Below the pieces are notes generated by a model. It was not told where the DNA came from, made no database searches, and was given only the letters and a program-made list of their open reading frames with translations. Positions 22,168 to 35,145 of a stretch of DNA of 64,000 nucleotides are shown one piece after another (position 1 is the first letter of the stretch; each line of letters starts with the position of its first letter). The DNA is from Omphalotus guepiniiformis (taxonomy: Eukaryota; Basidiomycota; Agaricomycetes; Agaricales; Omphalotaceae), in assembly GCA_028554645.1 (NCBI GenBank), contig JAQOOI010000067.1, forward strand, positions 1 through 64,000, in the 5' to 3' direction. A program made the position numbers and the translations under genes.

Positions 22168-23707
22168 ATGCCTGTGCTAGGGGTCTCAAAGAGTGGCAAA
22201 CGTGAAGATTCAAGAGCAGAGCTACCTAGCGAGAAGGATGACTACGACAAGGAGTATGGTGCACCAGATACGCAGTTTGAGGAAACCGGACCTGACGCTC
22301 GAGTCTATCGCGTGTACATGAAAGAGGCTAAAGCGTTTGATAAAAATTTGGTGGAGGAAAATAAAGATGGGTTAGATGCCATCCTGGTTTTCGTGAGTAC
22401 TTCCGTTTTCGTGACGCTATCGTGAGCTTCATACTACTTAACACCACACAGGCAGGTCTTTTCTCGGCGGTGGTTACTTCATTCCTCATCCAGGCGTCTC
22501 AGAGCTTGCAGCCGGATCAAACAGAAATATCGTCTTTACTGTTGTACGACCTTGTACAAATCGCTCAAGGGGGATCTGTTGCTAATGTAACATTATCTCC
22601 TTTGAATCCAAACACCAATTTTACTCCCGACACTATCTCTGTTTGGGTCAAAGGACTTTGGGCATGCAGTCTCGCTGCAAGCCTCTGTGTAGCGCTGTTT
22701 GCAGTCCTAGTGAAACAGTGGTCATACCACTATGAATCATTCTCTTTTGGTGATGCCCGCTATCGTTCTTACCGACGACATTATCGGTTTATTGGATTCG
22801 AGCGATGGCGAGTGATAACCATCATTGGCCTACTATGAGTTATCATGCACACCTCTCTCGCTCTCTTTCTTATCGGTCTGGTCCTCTTTTATATCTCCCT
22901 TCTGCACTCAATAGCTATTCCTATCGCTGCGATCACTGCTATGGCTTTCCTGCTGTATTTCATCAGCAATGTTCTACCCATTTTCAACCCCCAATGCCCG
23001 TACCAGACACCATTGACACAGTTCCTCTGCTTCATCATCGCTTCTATGTGCCAGTTGATATCACGCATACATCTTCCCTTTCGCGGAAGTACCTCTTGCC
23101 GGTTATGGAAGTCCTTCCTTCAACATTGGATGAGGTTTTCCGAACATCGATGGTCGCAATTTACCATGAAGGAACGCGAAAGCAAGGAGCTCGGGAAGAG
23201 GAGCCAGAAGCTTGCAGTGGAAACGCTGCACTGGTTATTCACCAACTCTTACAACCTCAAGATCCATACCATCGTTGTCCAAGCTCTTGGAGGGTTAAAT
23301 CCCGGCAGCGAACCTTTGAAGGCAACTTGCTATTCTCTATCCTAATGCTGGGTTTTGGTATGCCATTTTCGATATCGGAGGACTCATATGTTCGCATTTC
23401 TCGCATTGAACGGCTCGTGTCATTGTTTCCGAATTCTGGAAGTTGGGAAGGTCCTCTAGATGCGTTGAAAGATACTCTGTTGTGGTTGAAGAATCCTAGC
23501 CGGACGACGGAGACCGTCCCACTAAAGGAGTATCTCAGCGTTCCAGGAAGACATCCACGAATTACACACCCGTATTATAGGCAATGTTATGGGGTCGATG
23601 ATGAAGTATCCCTGGAGGCTTATCTCCAAGTAATTCTAGTTGAAGGTGCCAGTGTTGATCAACTTCAACACATCATCGAAACTATAGAAAACCACCGAGT
23701 ACAGTAG
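22168..23707 (+). pseudogene. DUF6535 paralog B, decayed
   Basis: Exon 22168-22392 joins 22452 onward in frame (AILVF-AGLFSAVV), as in paralogs A and C. The frame then hits TGA at 22836-22838, where paralog C has a Pro codon in the third membrane segment. Past that stop the same frame continues to about 23320. A deletion of roughly 450 codons then fuses LGGLNPGSEP, in a new frame, to the C-terminal segment beginning LLFSILMLGF, which ends at 23707. The gene therefore has a nonsense codon, a large deletion and a frameshift. Its TATA-like box is also altered. Confidence 0.85.
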
Positions 23708-23989
23708 TTCAAGATATCCTGATGGCCTGTCTCGACTCCCAGACATTTCGAAATTGATGCGGAGGATGTAAGGTGATAGCCTTTCATGTATCGAAACAAC
23801 AGAAGTACGGATAAGTCGTTCGTTCGTTTGTTTATATTAGTACCGTCGTACTGTACGTGTATGAATACTTTCATAGTAGAGAAAACAGTACAAAAGAAAA
23901 CAGTACAACTTGCCACTGGGCGTTCGATACTGGTTTGATGCTGTGCCATGAGCCAGCAGAGTCGTAATTGCTCTTGTTGTTCTATGACT

Positions 23990-24650
23990 TCCGCGGGACT
24001 TACTAGTCGTTGAGTTTTTCCGATTTCCTTGACGGTTTCCTATAACAAAAAGGTACTTTTGAAATGGAGGAGCGAAGGGGTATAGGGAAACGGAAGACTA
24101 ACCTTGCCAGGCTGGTCGTAGAATAGTAACATGGGTTCGGAAGCTCACCCGCCCCTTCGTCTTGAGCGGCGGCGAGTTACGCTGAGTTTCTCTGCCACCG
24201 ACAACTTCGCAATCGCTGCAAAAACGAAGCTAGTGTATCAGTCATGATTCGTTCATGAATTAAGACCTATAACGTACCATCATCTACATTCAAAATTTTC
24301 CGAACAAATGAATGGCCTTCCCACTAAACACCCAACAATAATCGGCTTAAAACTTGTCGCATTTATATCTGAAAGTAAGCCTAACATCCGAGGTGAAAAC
24401 CGTGTTACTTGAAGAAAACCTTGACAGTGTGGCCCTTGACATGGCGACATGGCTAGCGCCTCAGCGACACAAAAAGAGGTAGTAGACCGTGATGTAGTAG
24501 ACCCGTGGGGCTTGCACATCAAATTGGGTATTTCAACCGTTTTATGAGAAGAACTATAAGAAGACCTATGGTTAGCATCGTCAGAAGAGAGAAAGAGAAT
24601 GGAACGAACACGTACTGACAGTACAATGCCATTCAAGTGAATCAACTGGG
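23990..24650 (-). pseudogene. Decayed multi-exon gene, copy 2
   Basis: Homologous to the minus-strand pseudogene at 19700-21139: same exon borders, a FYDQPGK-ETVKEIGK join across an intron, and a similar upstream exon ending before GTACG at about 24278. It is shorter and has several stops. It lies tail-to-tail with DUF6535 paralog B, matching the arrangement at paralog A. No protein is likely. Confidence 0.5.
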
Positions 24651-25577
24651 TCAGGCATCCGTGAGTCGTTCATCCATCCTGTAGGCAGGTCCCCATACGT
24701 AGTTCAGACTACTATGCCACACGATGATCGTTGATTTTTTTGCGCTATAGCTGTAGAGGCTGCCGCATTATGCGTGTCTTCGTCTGTTAACTTTCCAGTT
24801 TTTGGCTATCAGATCAATACAAGGGAAAGTAATTTCTGCTCACCAACTCATCTCATTCATCCGGCGTCGCAGCGGTACAGCCCAACTTCTCTCGTCCTCG
24901 ACTTTCTTATTCTATCAGGTTTCTTCACTCTTCCATGAACGAAGCGGTTGCCGGTAATTCAACGATATTTCGTGCAAAGCCGATGGACCATTTCAGCCAA
25001 AGGTCATTTGCGAACTAGATGTAGCAATAGGCGTAGAAATCTCAATGAAACCGGATCACATGAGAAAAGTGATAAGTTACCAATGAGCGAAGAGTTTGAG
25101 GTCCACGAGAGCAGGCAGGACCCACGAGAGCAGGCAGGACGAAAACCCAAGAAGTGAAAACTATGATTTCTTCTCACTCTTCGCCGATGGTGGTGGTTGC
25201 AACGATGAAGCTAACTTGACACGTGGTCTGAGCGCAGCTTTCCTCATCCCACGTCCACAATTCTATTGATACTTAGCACGTATGTATGTCAGGAGGAGCA
25301 ACCTGGAAAAATTAACAAGGATAGTCAAAAGATTTACAACAATGGTCAGTCTGAACTGGTTTAACCGCAATTCAATTAAAAACACATTGTCTTAGTCTTC
25401 CTCGTGCATTCAATATGTCAATCCTATTTGATAAATCAATCGAATCCAGTGCAAATATCAGTCAACCTGCCAACTGATGCATAAGATACGGTGCACGATG
25501 TATAGAAGTATAAAAGAGCAAGCGAACCCTCAATTGCACGTATTATTCCTGTGGCCGTATAAACCAACCTTCCGATT
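24651..25577. other. Intergenic; promoter region of DUF6535 paralog C
   Basis: I see no coding region. A short doublet CACGAGAGCAGGCAGGAC occurs near 25102 and 25120. Fragments near 25290-25340 resemble the region upstream of paralog A (about 16160-16215), consistent with duplication of the whole gene with its promoter. Confidence 0.4.
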
Positions 25578-28500
25578 ATGCGAATACTTTCAAATACGGT
25601 TCCCGCTACAGATCATGGAGCAGAGTTTCTCAACGACCACGACGAGTTCGGTCCGCCGGATAAGCAGTTTGAGGAGGCTGGACCTGATGCTCGAGTTTAC
25701 CGCGTGTACATGAAGGAGGCTGCAGCATTTGATAGAAAATTGGTGGATGAAAGTAAGGATGGGGCAGATGTTATGCTGGTCTTCGTGAGTATTTCAGTTT
25801 TTGTGACGCTATCAATACTCAACCTCACATAGGCAGGTCTTTTCTCGGCCGTGGTGACTACGTTTCTCGTCCAGGCGTCTCTGGGTTTGCAACAAGATCA
25901 GACAGAAGTATCGTCTGCACTTCTGTACGAGCTCGTACAAATTCAGAGGGCAAGTGCTCAAGGAGAATCGGGCAATAGCGTTCCGTCATCCTCTCTGAAT
26001 CCAAACACTCCATTTTCTCCCGATACTATTTCTGTTTGGGTCAACGGACTCTGGGTTTGCAGTCTTGTTGCAAGCCTCTGTGTGGCACTCTTTGCAGTCC
26101 TCGTGAAGCAATGGTTACACCACTATGACTCATTTTCCTCTGGCGATGCGCGGCATCGTTCACACCGACGACACTATCGATATCTTGGATTCGAGCGATG
26201 GGGTGTAACAACCATCACCGGCCTTCTACCAATCATCATGCACGTCTCTCTTGCGCTATTTCTCATCGGTCTGGTTCTCTTTTACATTCCCCTTTTGCAC
26301 CCTATAGCTCTTGCTATTTCTGCGATCACTGCTGTCGCTTTCCTGCTCTATTTCATCAGCAATATCCTGCCCGTTTTTGTTCCCCAGTGCCCGTATCAGA
26401 CGCCGTTGACCCACTTCCTTGCATTTATCATCACCCGTACATACGGGCCGTTGATGTATTTCCTTTCCTTTGTCCTTGCTTACATGTATAGGTTGTTGCT
26501 GTCAACTCGAAGGCAATTCCGTCGTCTATTCAGCCATATTTCCGCATATCTTCCAATCACAACCTCTCTATGGCCCTGGCGGAAAGACAACCCCGTTCTA
26601 CCTCGCAATACAGCCGATCCAGTCCTTGGTTCCGTGCACCGTGTGTCATCTCTCACCCAACAGCACATAAATCGTTTTCTCTCTCGAATTTCCAATGTCC
26701 TTCAGCTGAAAATCTTCAACGTAACAACAATCTCTTTTCATGTTGTATGGTCCCAAGTGCGAAACACCCGCATCCTAAGCAGCCGCTCGTCTTCATGGAA
26801 GTCCTTCCTAGAACCCATAAAGGAACGTGAGAGTAAAGAGATCCTGGATAGGAGTCACGAGCTTGCATTGGAGACCTTATACTGGTTATTTACCGCCTCT
26901 CCCACCCCAGAGATCCATAGCATTGTTGTCCAAGCTCTTGGAGGGTTAAATCCCGATAGCAAACCTCACGTTGAAGATTTCTTCGGGTCCGAGAAGTACA
27001 ATGTCCTTGCCGTGCAGAGACATGTTGTACAGCAATCCACTCTGAAAAGCAGTGCTGAAATAACTGTGCGGCAGGGCTGCGAGGAGGATGTAGAACGCAT
27101 CTTTCGCTCTTATATGTGTTTTCCTAGCTGGCACTACAATTACACTTTCTCAGTGGATATGTCGAACGTACTAACGTTCAACCCTGCTATTTCGGTGTCT
27201 CTGTGGGCATCCATGACTTGGGCACATTATGGTCATCTCAAGTATTCCGTGGCTGGGGTGGGGCATATCCTTCTGTCAAAAGTGATGCAGGAGCCGAAGA
27301 TGGTACTACATCTTTCTCAATGGAGAATTGTTCTTCGGGAAATATTGTCTAGCCCGTGGTGTTTGAATGAGCAAATAAGATTGCAATTCTCTTCATTCCT
27401 TGTGTTGATCTTGCCCGCCCTAATCCATGCAGAATCTGAACCTGCCCACGAGTGGCGGCCCACAGGTCCCAAGGATATAGCAACTTTTCCACGAACAATG
27501 CCAAATAATTCTTCATTCTGGAATGATGTCAAACTCACCAATGAGGCTTTCATGACTACCCAGTCTGTTGTGAGCCGTTTGCCACAGTTTTCGGACATGA
27601 AGGCCTCTATTGCGATAAAAATGGTTATCTTTGCTTTGGACAGTTTGGCTCATGAATCAAGCACGGATGCGGCGAATAAAAGGGTATACCATAAACTGCT
27701 ATCGCAGTCTTTGGAATTCTTGAACAATATTATAGATGTCAAACCCGCTTTAGTACGTGAATTGTACACCAGCTTTCCTTCTCTCTGTGAAGTGTTGATT
27801 AATCACACGAAACTCATGGAGACACAAGAGGATGCTGACACGGAGGTCTTTATCAAATTTCGTACATGCTTTCTAGGCCTCTGCGAAAGGGTGTTGAGAC
27901 CTGTTGCGGTATCCGATTCGGAGCACCCAGAACCCAATTCATTTGAGCTGCCGGCACCATCACCGCCTCTTATATTGATTGACATTATCTTGTCCTTTGT
28001 GCGTCCGTCTGTCACTGACACTAACAGTGACCACCCACTGCGAACTTTCAGGATGAATCGGGACCACACGGCAATTCTCCATGCTCTGAATATCATGTCA
28101 TATGCTCTAAAATCCGCCTCTGAACACGCACTCCGTATGTTTGTCCGTGATAACTGGATTCACTTCGCATGCGGATGGATATGGCTGAATTGGGACAGCG
28201 GCTCACTTGCGCAGCTCATAGACGCGTTCTTCGAAGGACTCAAAAAATACACAGACACGCACGGCAACGCAGATGCTGACATATCTTCGTATATCTTTCA
28301 AGGCGGCGACAACTTGCTACTCTCTATTCTAATGCTGGGATTTCCTAGGACTTCTATGAGGTTGAAGTCGGAATCTGAGGTTCGAGTTTCTCGCATTTCA
28401 CGGCTCGTGTCATTGTTTCCGGATCGTGTTGAATGGGAAGATGTTCTACGTCCGTTGAAGGATACTCTGTCTTGGATACGCGATCCTAGTCGGACAAAGG

Positions 28501-28706
28501 AGAACTTTCCACTAAAGGAATATCTCAGGGTTTTCGACAAACAGCCAAGAACTACTCCCGTGTATCATAGGATGCGTTTCGGTGTTGATGATGAAGTGAC
28601 AGTGGAGGCTTATCTTCAACCAATTCTGGTTCATAGCCGGGGTGGACTTGACCACCTTCAACGCATCATCAAAACTATAGAAAACCACCCGGGTCGGGTG
28701 CAGTAA
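25578..28706 (+). CDS. DUF6535-domain membrane protein, paralog C
   Basis: Two exons, 25578-25784 and 25833-28706, join in frame at the same place as paralogs A and B, giving 1,026 residues. The N-terminus keeps DARVYRVYMKEAAAFDRK and then four hydrophobic segments, including LFSAVVTTFLVQAS and LWVCSLVASLCVALFAVLVK. It carries about 100 residues after the last membrane segment that paralog A lacks (Arg/Ser-rich, near nucleotides 26450-26780). The C-terminal region is closely related to the end of paralog B. Intact; function unknown. No minus-strand partner gene follows this copy. Confidence 0.85.
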
Positions 28707-29171
28707 TTCAATTTCCTGATGGCCTGACTTGACTCCCAGATGATTCGATGTCGGTGGAGGATGTAGGAAGGTAAGCCTATCACTTCATTAAAAACACAGA
28801 CATATGGCCAATAATTTAGTATGGTCTTTCCCAAAGATCATGCGTATCCGTTAACCACAATACAATTTGACAGTGATCAAGTACTTGCTTCATTACAAAG
28901 CGTCTACAATCCCAGTGTAACATACACACACATATGCCTACATACTCCGAGATTCATAGCTTGTCATACCCAATATAACACCGGATACAATCAGAAATCA
29001 TAAGAAAACAGAGCACTGCACAGAAAACCTTATCCTCCAACAACACGAAAGTGAAACTTAGCTACGATTCAGCTACCTCATTAACAGAGGCACAAAAGGG
29101 AATCGGCATTACCACATATCCTCTTGTCTATCCCCCTCTCTTTCTACATATCGAGATTGATTCTTCAAGTT
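28707..29171. other. 3' flank of DUF6535 paralog C; no gene seen
   Basis: The first ~90 bp share CCTGATGGCCTG, GACTCCCAGA and GGAGGATGTA with the 3' flank of paralog B, so the duplication extends past the stop codon. The rest shows no coding signal. Confidence 0.5.
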
Positions 29172-31324
29172 CTAGTCATGTGCAGCGAACCGGGATTTCT
29201 TGCGTAGACGAGGTCCAATACGGCGGAAAATAAACCTAGTGAAATACAACTCAACCATACATCGAAACACACGAGAAGCTGAGCAGAAAAAACCCCTACG
29301 TACGGTAAAGGCGCCGTAACCGTCATAACCCCCGCCAGCAACGCAGTCGCACCAACCGTGCCTAACCCCTTATACATGAACCCAGCGAAGAGTGGGAAAG
29401 CCGCAGCGAACGTTGAATGCATAGCACTGTTCGATGCCATGGCCGAGGCAGCGATTGGACGGTAGGCTGTGACGAGGTAGGTGAATACAGAGGCGAAGAC
29501 GAAGTAGATTCCCGAGCCGAATGGGATTGAAGCGATGAGGGGAGCGATCCAGTGGACCTGAGGATAGGTGGTGAACGCGAGCCAGAAGAGTCCTGAGAAG
29601 TGGGGATTAGAGGTGCTAGTAGGAAACAGGCTGCTAGATGTAAACATACCGACGGGAACGAGGATGCCTCCTACTTCTCCCATTAATAATAGAGCTTCGG
29701 GAGGCGCTGCACCACCGTGTTTCTCTGCTTCACCAGCGACGTATCTAGAGCATAAACGAGGATTAGTATAGGGAATTTGCTATAACAAAAGTCTTATGTG
29801 CACCTGTTCCAAAATGGCTGCGTAGTAAGCGCCACTATCATCCCTAACCCAATCCCCAGAAACGTCATCCCAGTTGATTGCACATTGAAACCATGATATT
29901 GACCGTAAATTACAGGGAAGACCTGGAAGGCTAGATACAGTATACCAAAGATAAGAGAAGTCCTACAGCAGTAGATCGTTTCAATAGAGTGCCCACAAAC
30001 GTTATAAGTGCTTTACTCACCATACGTTCAACAGCAGGGCCATTCGGTCATACAGCATCAGCTCTTTGTGTACATTTAGAGATAAAGTGATGGTTTGTTA
30101 CAAATGAACGAAACGCACGAAAAGGCCGGTAACAGCTGACGAGGAGAGCATTTCCAAGCTCTTTGTCTTCATTATCAAGAGGTGCCCAGTATGCCAAATC
30201 ACCTGTAGATTTTCGTAGCCTAATGACACTTAAAACAGGCCGGAAGTAATTTGATAGAAGAGCATACTGCGCAGCTTTCCGCTTTTTTAGAATGGGAACA
30301 TATGTTTCTGGGACAAACTGTAGACCATATCAACCCCCCAACCCCATGATTCACGACGAACGTTGAAGAACTTACAGTAAATAATAGAAGTGTTTGAACA
30401 GCAGTCCATATGATGAGTATTCGATACGTCCATCTCCAATTTAAGTTCTGCTCGGACGTCAAACGGTCAGGATCGCAGGTGATTATGGACGCCGGGACAC
30501 GCTGGGACAAACCTGATTGATGAATCTGTGTAAAAGGGCCGGTCAGGAAAGTCACACTCATGGAACGACAAAGCACAGGACTCGTACCCGCTTATCAGAG
30601 GGCCACACACAGGGCCAAAGAAGGGCGATATCGTATAGAGAGCCATTGGACTTGTGGTGTAAAAGTATGTGAGTGAAGTTGGTACGGCACGAAGGGGACA
30701 CAGGCGTACTTTGCAATGTGATTGTTATCGAATAGATCACTGACTGTCCCTCCTGCTACGCTAAGGAACGTAGAGCCGCAGCATGCTGTGACAAACCTGA
30801 AAACCAGGAACACGGCTGTGAAAGAATTAGGATACAGACGACTGGACAGACAAATGGAGCGCACCAATGTTGGGGGCAAACGCGACTGCAAATGAAAAGG
30901 CCAACAACAGACTGAACGACACTCTATAAATGATGTTTCGTCCATAAACTTCAGACAAAGGTCCAGCAACCAATGGTCCCACGCCTAGTCCTTCTACGAA
31001 AAGACTTATCGCAAGCACAGAAACTTCATGAGAGACGTGAAATTCTTCTGCGACACCAGCTTCGGTGAACGCTGCCTAGATTTCGGGACGTGGTTAGAGA
31101 CGGCATGCCAGGGTTTTTTTTTAAAAACGCACAGATGAAGACGTGGATGTGACACACAAAGCTGAAGAGCTGATGATGACCACAATCAACCATTTTCTGA
31201 ATGCGCTGCGATGCATAGGATGCTCATGCGAATCTAAATCGACTTGATGTTGTTCTCCAGTCTTCTCTCCTGGAACTTCTGAGTCCTCTAGTGGGCAATT
31301 GGGGGGCGAGAGATTGGAGGACAT
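29172..31324 (-). CDS. Major facilitator superfamily transporter (DHA1-like)
   Basis: Starts at 31324 (MSSNLSPPNCPLED); exon 1 is 31324-31133 and about nine short introns follow. The last exon ends at TAG 29174-29172 after FIFRRIGPRLRKKSRFA. A hydrophilic N-terminus precedes WLIVVIISSSALCVTS (TM1). GPLVAGPLSEVYGR matches the MFS motif A loop (G-x-L-x-E-x-x-G-R). SPFFGPVCGPLISG matches the motif C region of drug:proton antiporters, and a central loop with FVPETY leads to the second six-helix bundle. This pattern fits fungal DHA1 multidrug or polyamine transporters of the plasma membrane. Substrate unknown. Some internal splice sites are my best reading. Confidence 0.75.
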
Positions 31325-32875
31325 CGTAGATGTTAGTGAGAGGGCTTTGCACGGACATAGAAGTTCAAAGGTTCATATACATATATTATTTGAATGCAAA
31401 AGATGTGGATGTGTTTGCCCTGAACGAGGTCCAAGGTCTAGAGGTCACCAAACAGGCCTCAGGTACCGGTCACCAGGCAAGCCTCAAGCTTCACGCTAGA
31501 CATCACTAGTTCTCCACGGTGTATTAAGTACGAGTTGCAGTGAAAGACGGTCACCGTGTTACCCGTAGAGGCGTTAGGATGAGTGACAGAGGGAAGTCGA
31601 TGAACGTTGAACGTGAGAATACATTGCTGTATTTGTGTCCACGCGGGTAATGCGCATTGCGACTCCAGTGCGACTCTGTTTCAACGTCGTCAAACCACTC
31701 ACGAACTTTCAGGGAAAGACGCATAGATGGTACTGGTCTGTGAGTAACAGAACGTTGAATGGTTTTCTCATCTTCCTCAACTCCTTCCTAGGCCCCTCGA
31801 GTTAGCCGACTCGGAAACGATATCGGATTCTTGTCTTCCTTTGGTTGACGACTTTCGAAAGGGCTTTGGGCGTGGATGATCGGGTTAAAGTGAAATAACT
31901 AGTGCCTAAGCTGATTAGTATTGTCACTCGAGAGGGAAGTCCAAGGGTCGAGTTGCGAGTTAGGGCGGGAGGAGGTGGACAAAGTGTGGTGTTTGGGTGA
32001 AAGTTGCAGTGGGTTCGCGTCGTCTCGTGTCATCTTTCCCTCCTTGCTGATATATATACGCTTGCCTTCTAGCGTGACTCCCTAGTGTCGCAGTAACACA
32101 CTCTCACCTTACGACGATCTCTAGCCCATCAGCTTGAAGAAACCTCGGACGACTCGCACGCATCACCCACCACTTCTCGCTTTAAATTCTTTTTGTAACT
32201 CGGAGTCAGGAACGATCCCTGATATGACAGCGCGAGCATATGTACGGCTTGTTGCACTTTCCACTGGACATAGAGTGATCTTCTGCGAATACTTCGTGAA
32301 ATTTTTCCTTCATGCACACCTAATTTCGTGCTTCAGCATCTCCAACAAGCACCGCGACTCTTCTCTTTCATCCAATATATGCTACGAGCAACCATTTACG
32401 ATTGGCTCACCAAGCATGCCGAGGCTAGCTGACACTTTGTCGCTTATCATGGCAGAATATGAATGAAGTGTGCCGGATATTAAGTCGGGAGGGAGAGGTA
32501 TGATTAATTGATCGAGAGGTAAAGTTGTTTTCGCTCTTTTCTTATTCCTGCAATAACTGACCTTTTCCTTCCCTTCCACCTCATTCTTTTTCGTGGCCGG
32601 CATGCGATGACAACAAGCGCTCTGGCATACGTTGCCGTATAGAACTATTTGCTGCGTTCACGCTGCCGTCAAATTACCTTGTCCAACTCGTGGAAAGCTT
32701 TGGAGATTAGTGGAACATCATTTGTTGAATTCTTTGCGTCCAGTATGTGCTGTCGCCTCTCATACTTATATTCCGTCTAAGTTCAGCACTATCTTAAGGA
32801 GCCCCAACACTGATCCCACTCCCTGGGGTGAGCAAAGGTGACCACGCGCAGCCAGACAACCATTGTACCACTATA
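31325..32875. other. Intergenic, 1.5 kb; no gene supported
   Basis: A TATA-like GATATATATACG lies near 32047, followed by CT-rich sequence, as if a promoter reads rightward. However, the ORF behind it (32134-32466) has no motifs and no clear introns. A short minus-strand ORF (32382-32603) starts with a Lys/Glu-rich segment but is also unsupported. Confidence 0.35.
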
Positions 32876-34896
32876 CTAAAATATAACTACTTCTTTCATA
32901 TCTCGATCCTGTATTTCTTCATCGAACAAAGGGAAGGTATCAGTTCTAGCCTGCCAGAATCTACCAACGCGTGCGATATCTAATCCAACGCGAGTAACTA
33001 CAAGTCCGATGTCGTACTCAAATCCTCCTTCATATGAACTCTTGATCCTCATGATGAGCAAACACATGAGCGCTCCAGCGTCTAGAGGTTTGTCTGTATC
33101 CATGGCCCAAGATACGGCCTTGTGATTAGGCGAACCTTTATCTACCAAGTCTGATCTCCGACAGAATACGTCTTTCGCAGCTGCACGTAGGTGTATGAAA
33201 CCCCTTTCGTGGGACGTGCCTATGTCAATTAGTTGTGCTGTCCAGGAAGTAGACAAGCCCTCAGCGAATGCTTCTGTGAAAATTCGCCCACGGATACCTA
33301 CCCACGACCAAGACGGCGCGAGATAGCTCTGGGTAGACGGGCGCTCACCGGGAGAATCGACAAACCATAATAGCTCGTGAAGGATTTTCTCCTTCCAGAG
33401 ACCCCAAACGTTGGACCAAGAAGTAAGCTCTCCGATCTGCTTTATAACGCTCGAAATGGCGACTATGCGATCGTCGAAAAAGGTTAGCTGGCATGGGGTG
33501 TAGGAGGCCTGCACCGTTAGCCACATGTCATAGGCGGTGTCTATCTTCTCTTGAAAGGACTTTTGCGTCGCCTGTAGACAGGTTGTCAAGAAGGACGCCT
33601 TGGGTGCAAATTGGCCTGCCCCCCCAAACGGTTTGCCCTCGGTCGCAGAACACTCGACGCACTCCCACGCGAGGCCCCACGCACCATAGTACAATGTTCT
33701 TGGGGCGAGAAGACGTTCTTGTATCACCCATGCGCGCGTGTGGAGGGGGAGCCAGCTGTGCTTGATTTGAAGCACGGGCTCTAGTCGTTGAGAATATTCA
33801 GCGTGTAGCCCATGCGGTAGGTTACATATACGAAAGGCAAGGGGGTTTCGCTCATTAGCAGCTCCTTGAATGCGGTGATCATCATGTCCAACGAAGCATC
33901 CCTCGGATGAAGAGTGAGAAGTAAGAGCGGCGATGGTGCAAGCGGAATGAGCATATATTTCCCCCATTATCATAGATTCAGATTTCCAGTCCTCTTTCGA
34001 GTTCTGCATAATACACAAGGAGTCGATCCAAAGATACTTGAATCTGACCTATTATTCGTAACAAATAGACAGATCTTAGCGTAGCAGACTCACCCTAATT
34101 GACGGGTAATCACGATAGCGTCTTGAAATGTCCTTGGAAGTTTGACGAAATCGATGGCGCAGCGTAATTCTTTGATATTGTCTTTTAGTAGTTTCAGGAT
34201 ATCCGCGCCTCCCCAACAGTGAGAGAGAGTTAGATACTCAGGCTTCGAGTAAGGTTGACTCTGGGCGACCTCATCGGTGAGTACCAACCTCAAGACATCC
34301 TGATTATCAGCACCAACATCGATAAGACGCGTAGGATATCCATGGGTAGGAGAGAACAACTTCGAAACCGCAGAGCAGCTCGGATGACGACTAACGCACT
34401 GCTTCAGCCACTCTCGGGCCAGAGCAGCTGAAGATTCATAGGAAAGAGACTTGGATAATTGCGCGTTTTTATAAATGCTTGGGTCTGAAAAGGAAAACGG
34501 TGAATCCGGCTGTGGTTCTTCGAGACGTCCGTCTAACTCTCGAAATACGGAAAGCTCTCCCATGACCTGTTCTCTGTCCTCATTCGAAGGCAGTTCAACG
34601 TCGTGAATTGCCTGGGGAATCGACACGACTTTCAACCACGCTCCTCCTGTGCGTGAAACAGTCAGTCGAACCTCCACTCTCTGCTCTCGAAGTGTATGAG
34701 AAATGCCATATCCGAACTCTCCTAGGAAAAGGGAGCAAAGATGACATCCTGCCAAAGACGATTCTTGGAGCTCTGCGAAAGTGGAATAAGTCCGAAACAG
34801 CTCTGTTCCTTTCGTCAACTTTGGCAGAAGACAGGAATTAGTAGCAGAGTCGTGGCATAAGGAACATAAGACATGTTCTTCAGCAAGGAGTGACAT
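32876..34896 (-). CDS. HET-domain (heterokaryon incompatibility-type) protein
   Basis: Exons 34896-34094 and 34043-32876 join in frame across a 50 bp intron to give 656 residues; the join restores RQLGFKYLWIDSLCIMQ. The start is placed at MSLLAEEHVLC; upstream in-frame codons run into the promoter shared with the divergent Mpv17-family gene. An N-terminal zone with Cys-x-x-Cys pairs precedes the HET domain from about residue 221 (YLTLSHCWGG, LPRTFQDAI, YLWIDSLCIMQ, then IYAHSACTIAA). The C-terminal half has PSWSWVGI, usual for these proteins. HET domains act in fungal allorecognition and regulated cell death. Which partner this one senses cannot be inferred. It looks intact. Confidence 0.9.
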
Positions 34897-35145
34897 TATG
34901 GGCACAGGTGTTCTTGTCAATTTGCGTAACGACAAGTAAAAGAAGTGGCCATGGGGTTCCAGCAGGTTGAGATTCCCAATCCCACTCGGAGCGATAGGCG
35001 ACCTTGTCGGACGGACGGACCGATGAGCCGCGATACGCACGGACCATTTGCTATTCTTTGCTTCTCCACAAAATGTAACATCTACCCCGCTTTTCCCACA
35101 TCCTCTCCCCCGCACTTCCCTGCTTTCGCTCTCCCATCTGCAACC

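Noticed and set aside
32134..32466. 110-codon ORF after a TATA-like box
   Set aside because: No homology pattern, no introns and poor coding character; promoter-like sequence alone is not enough.
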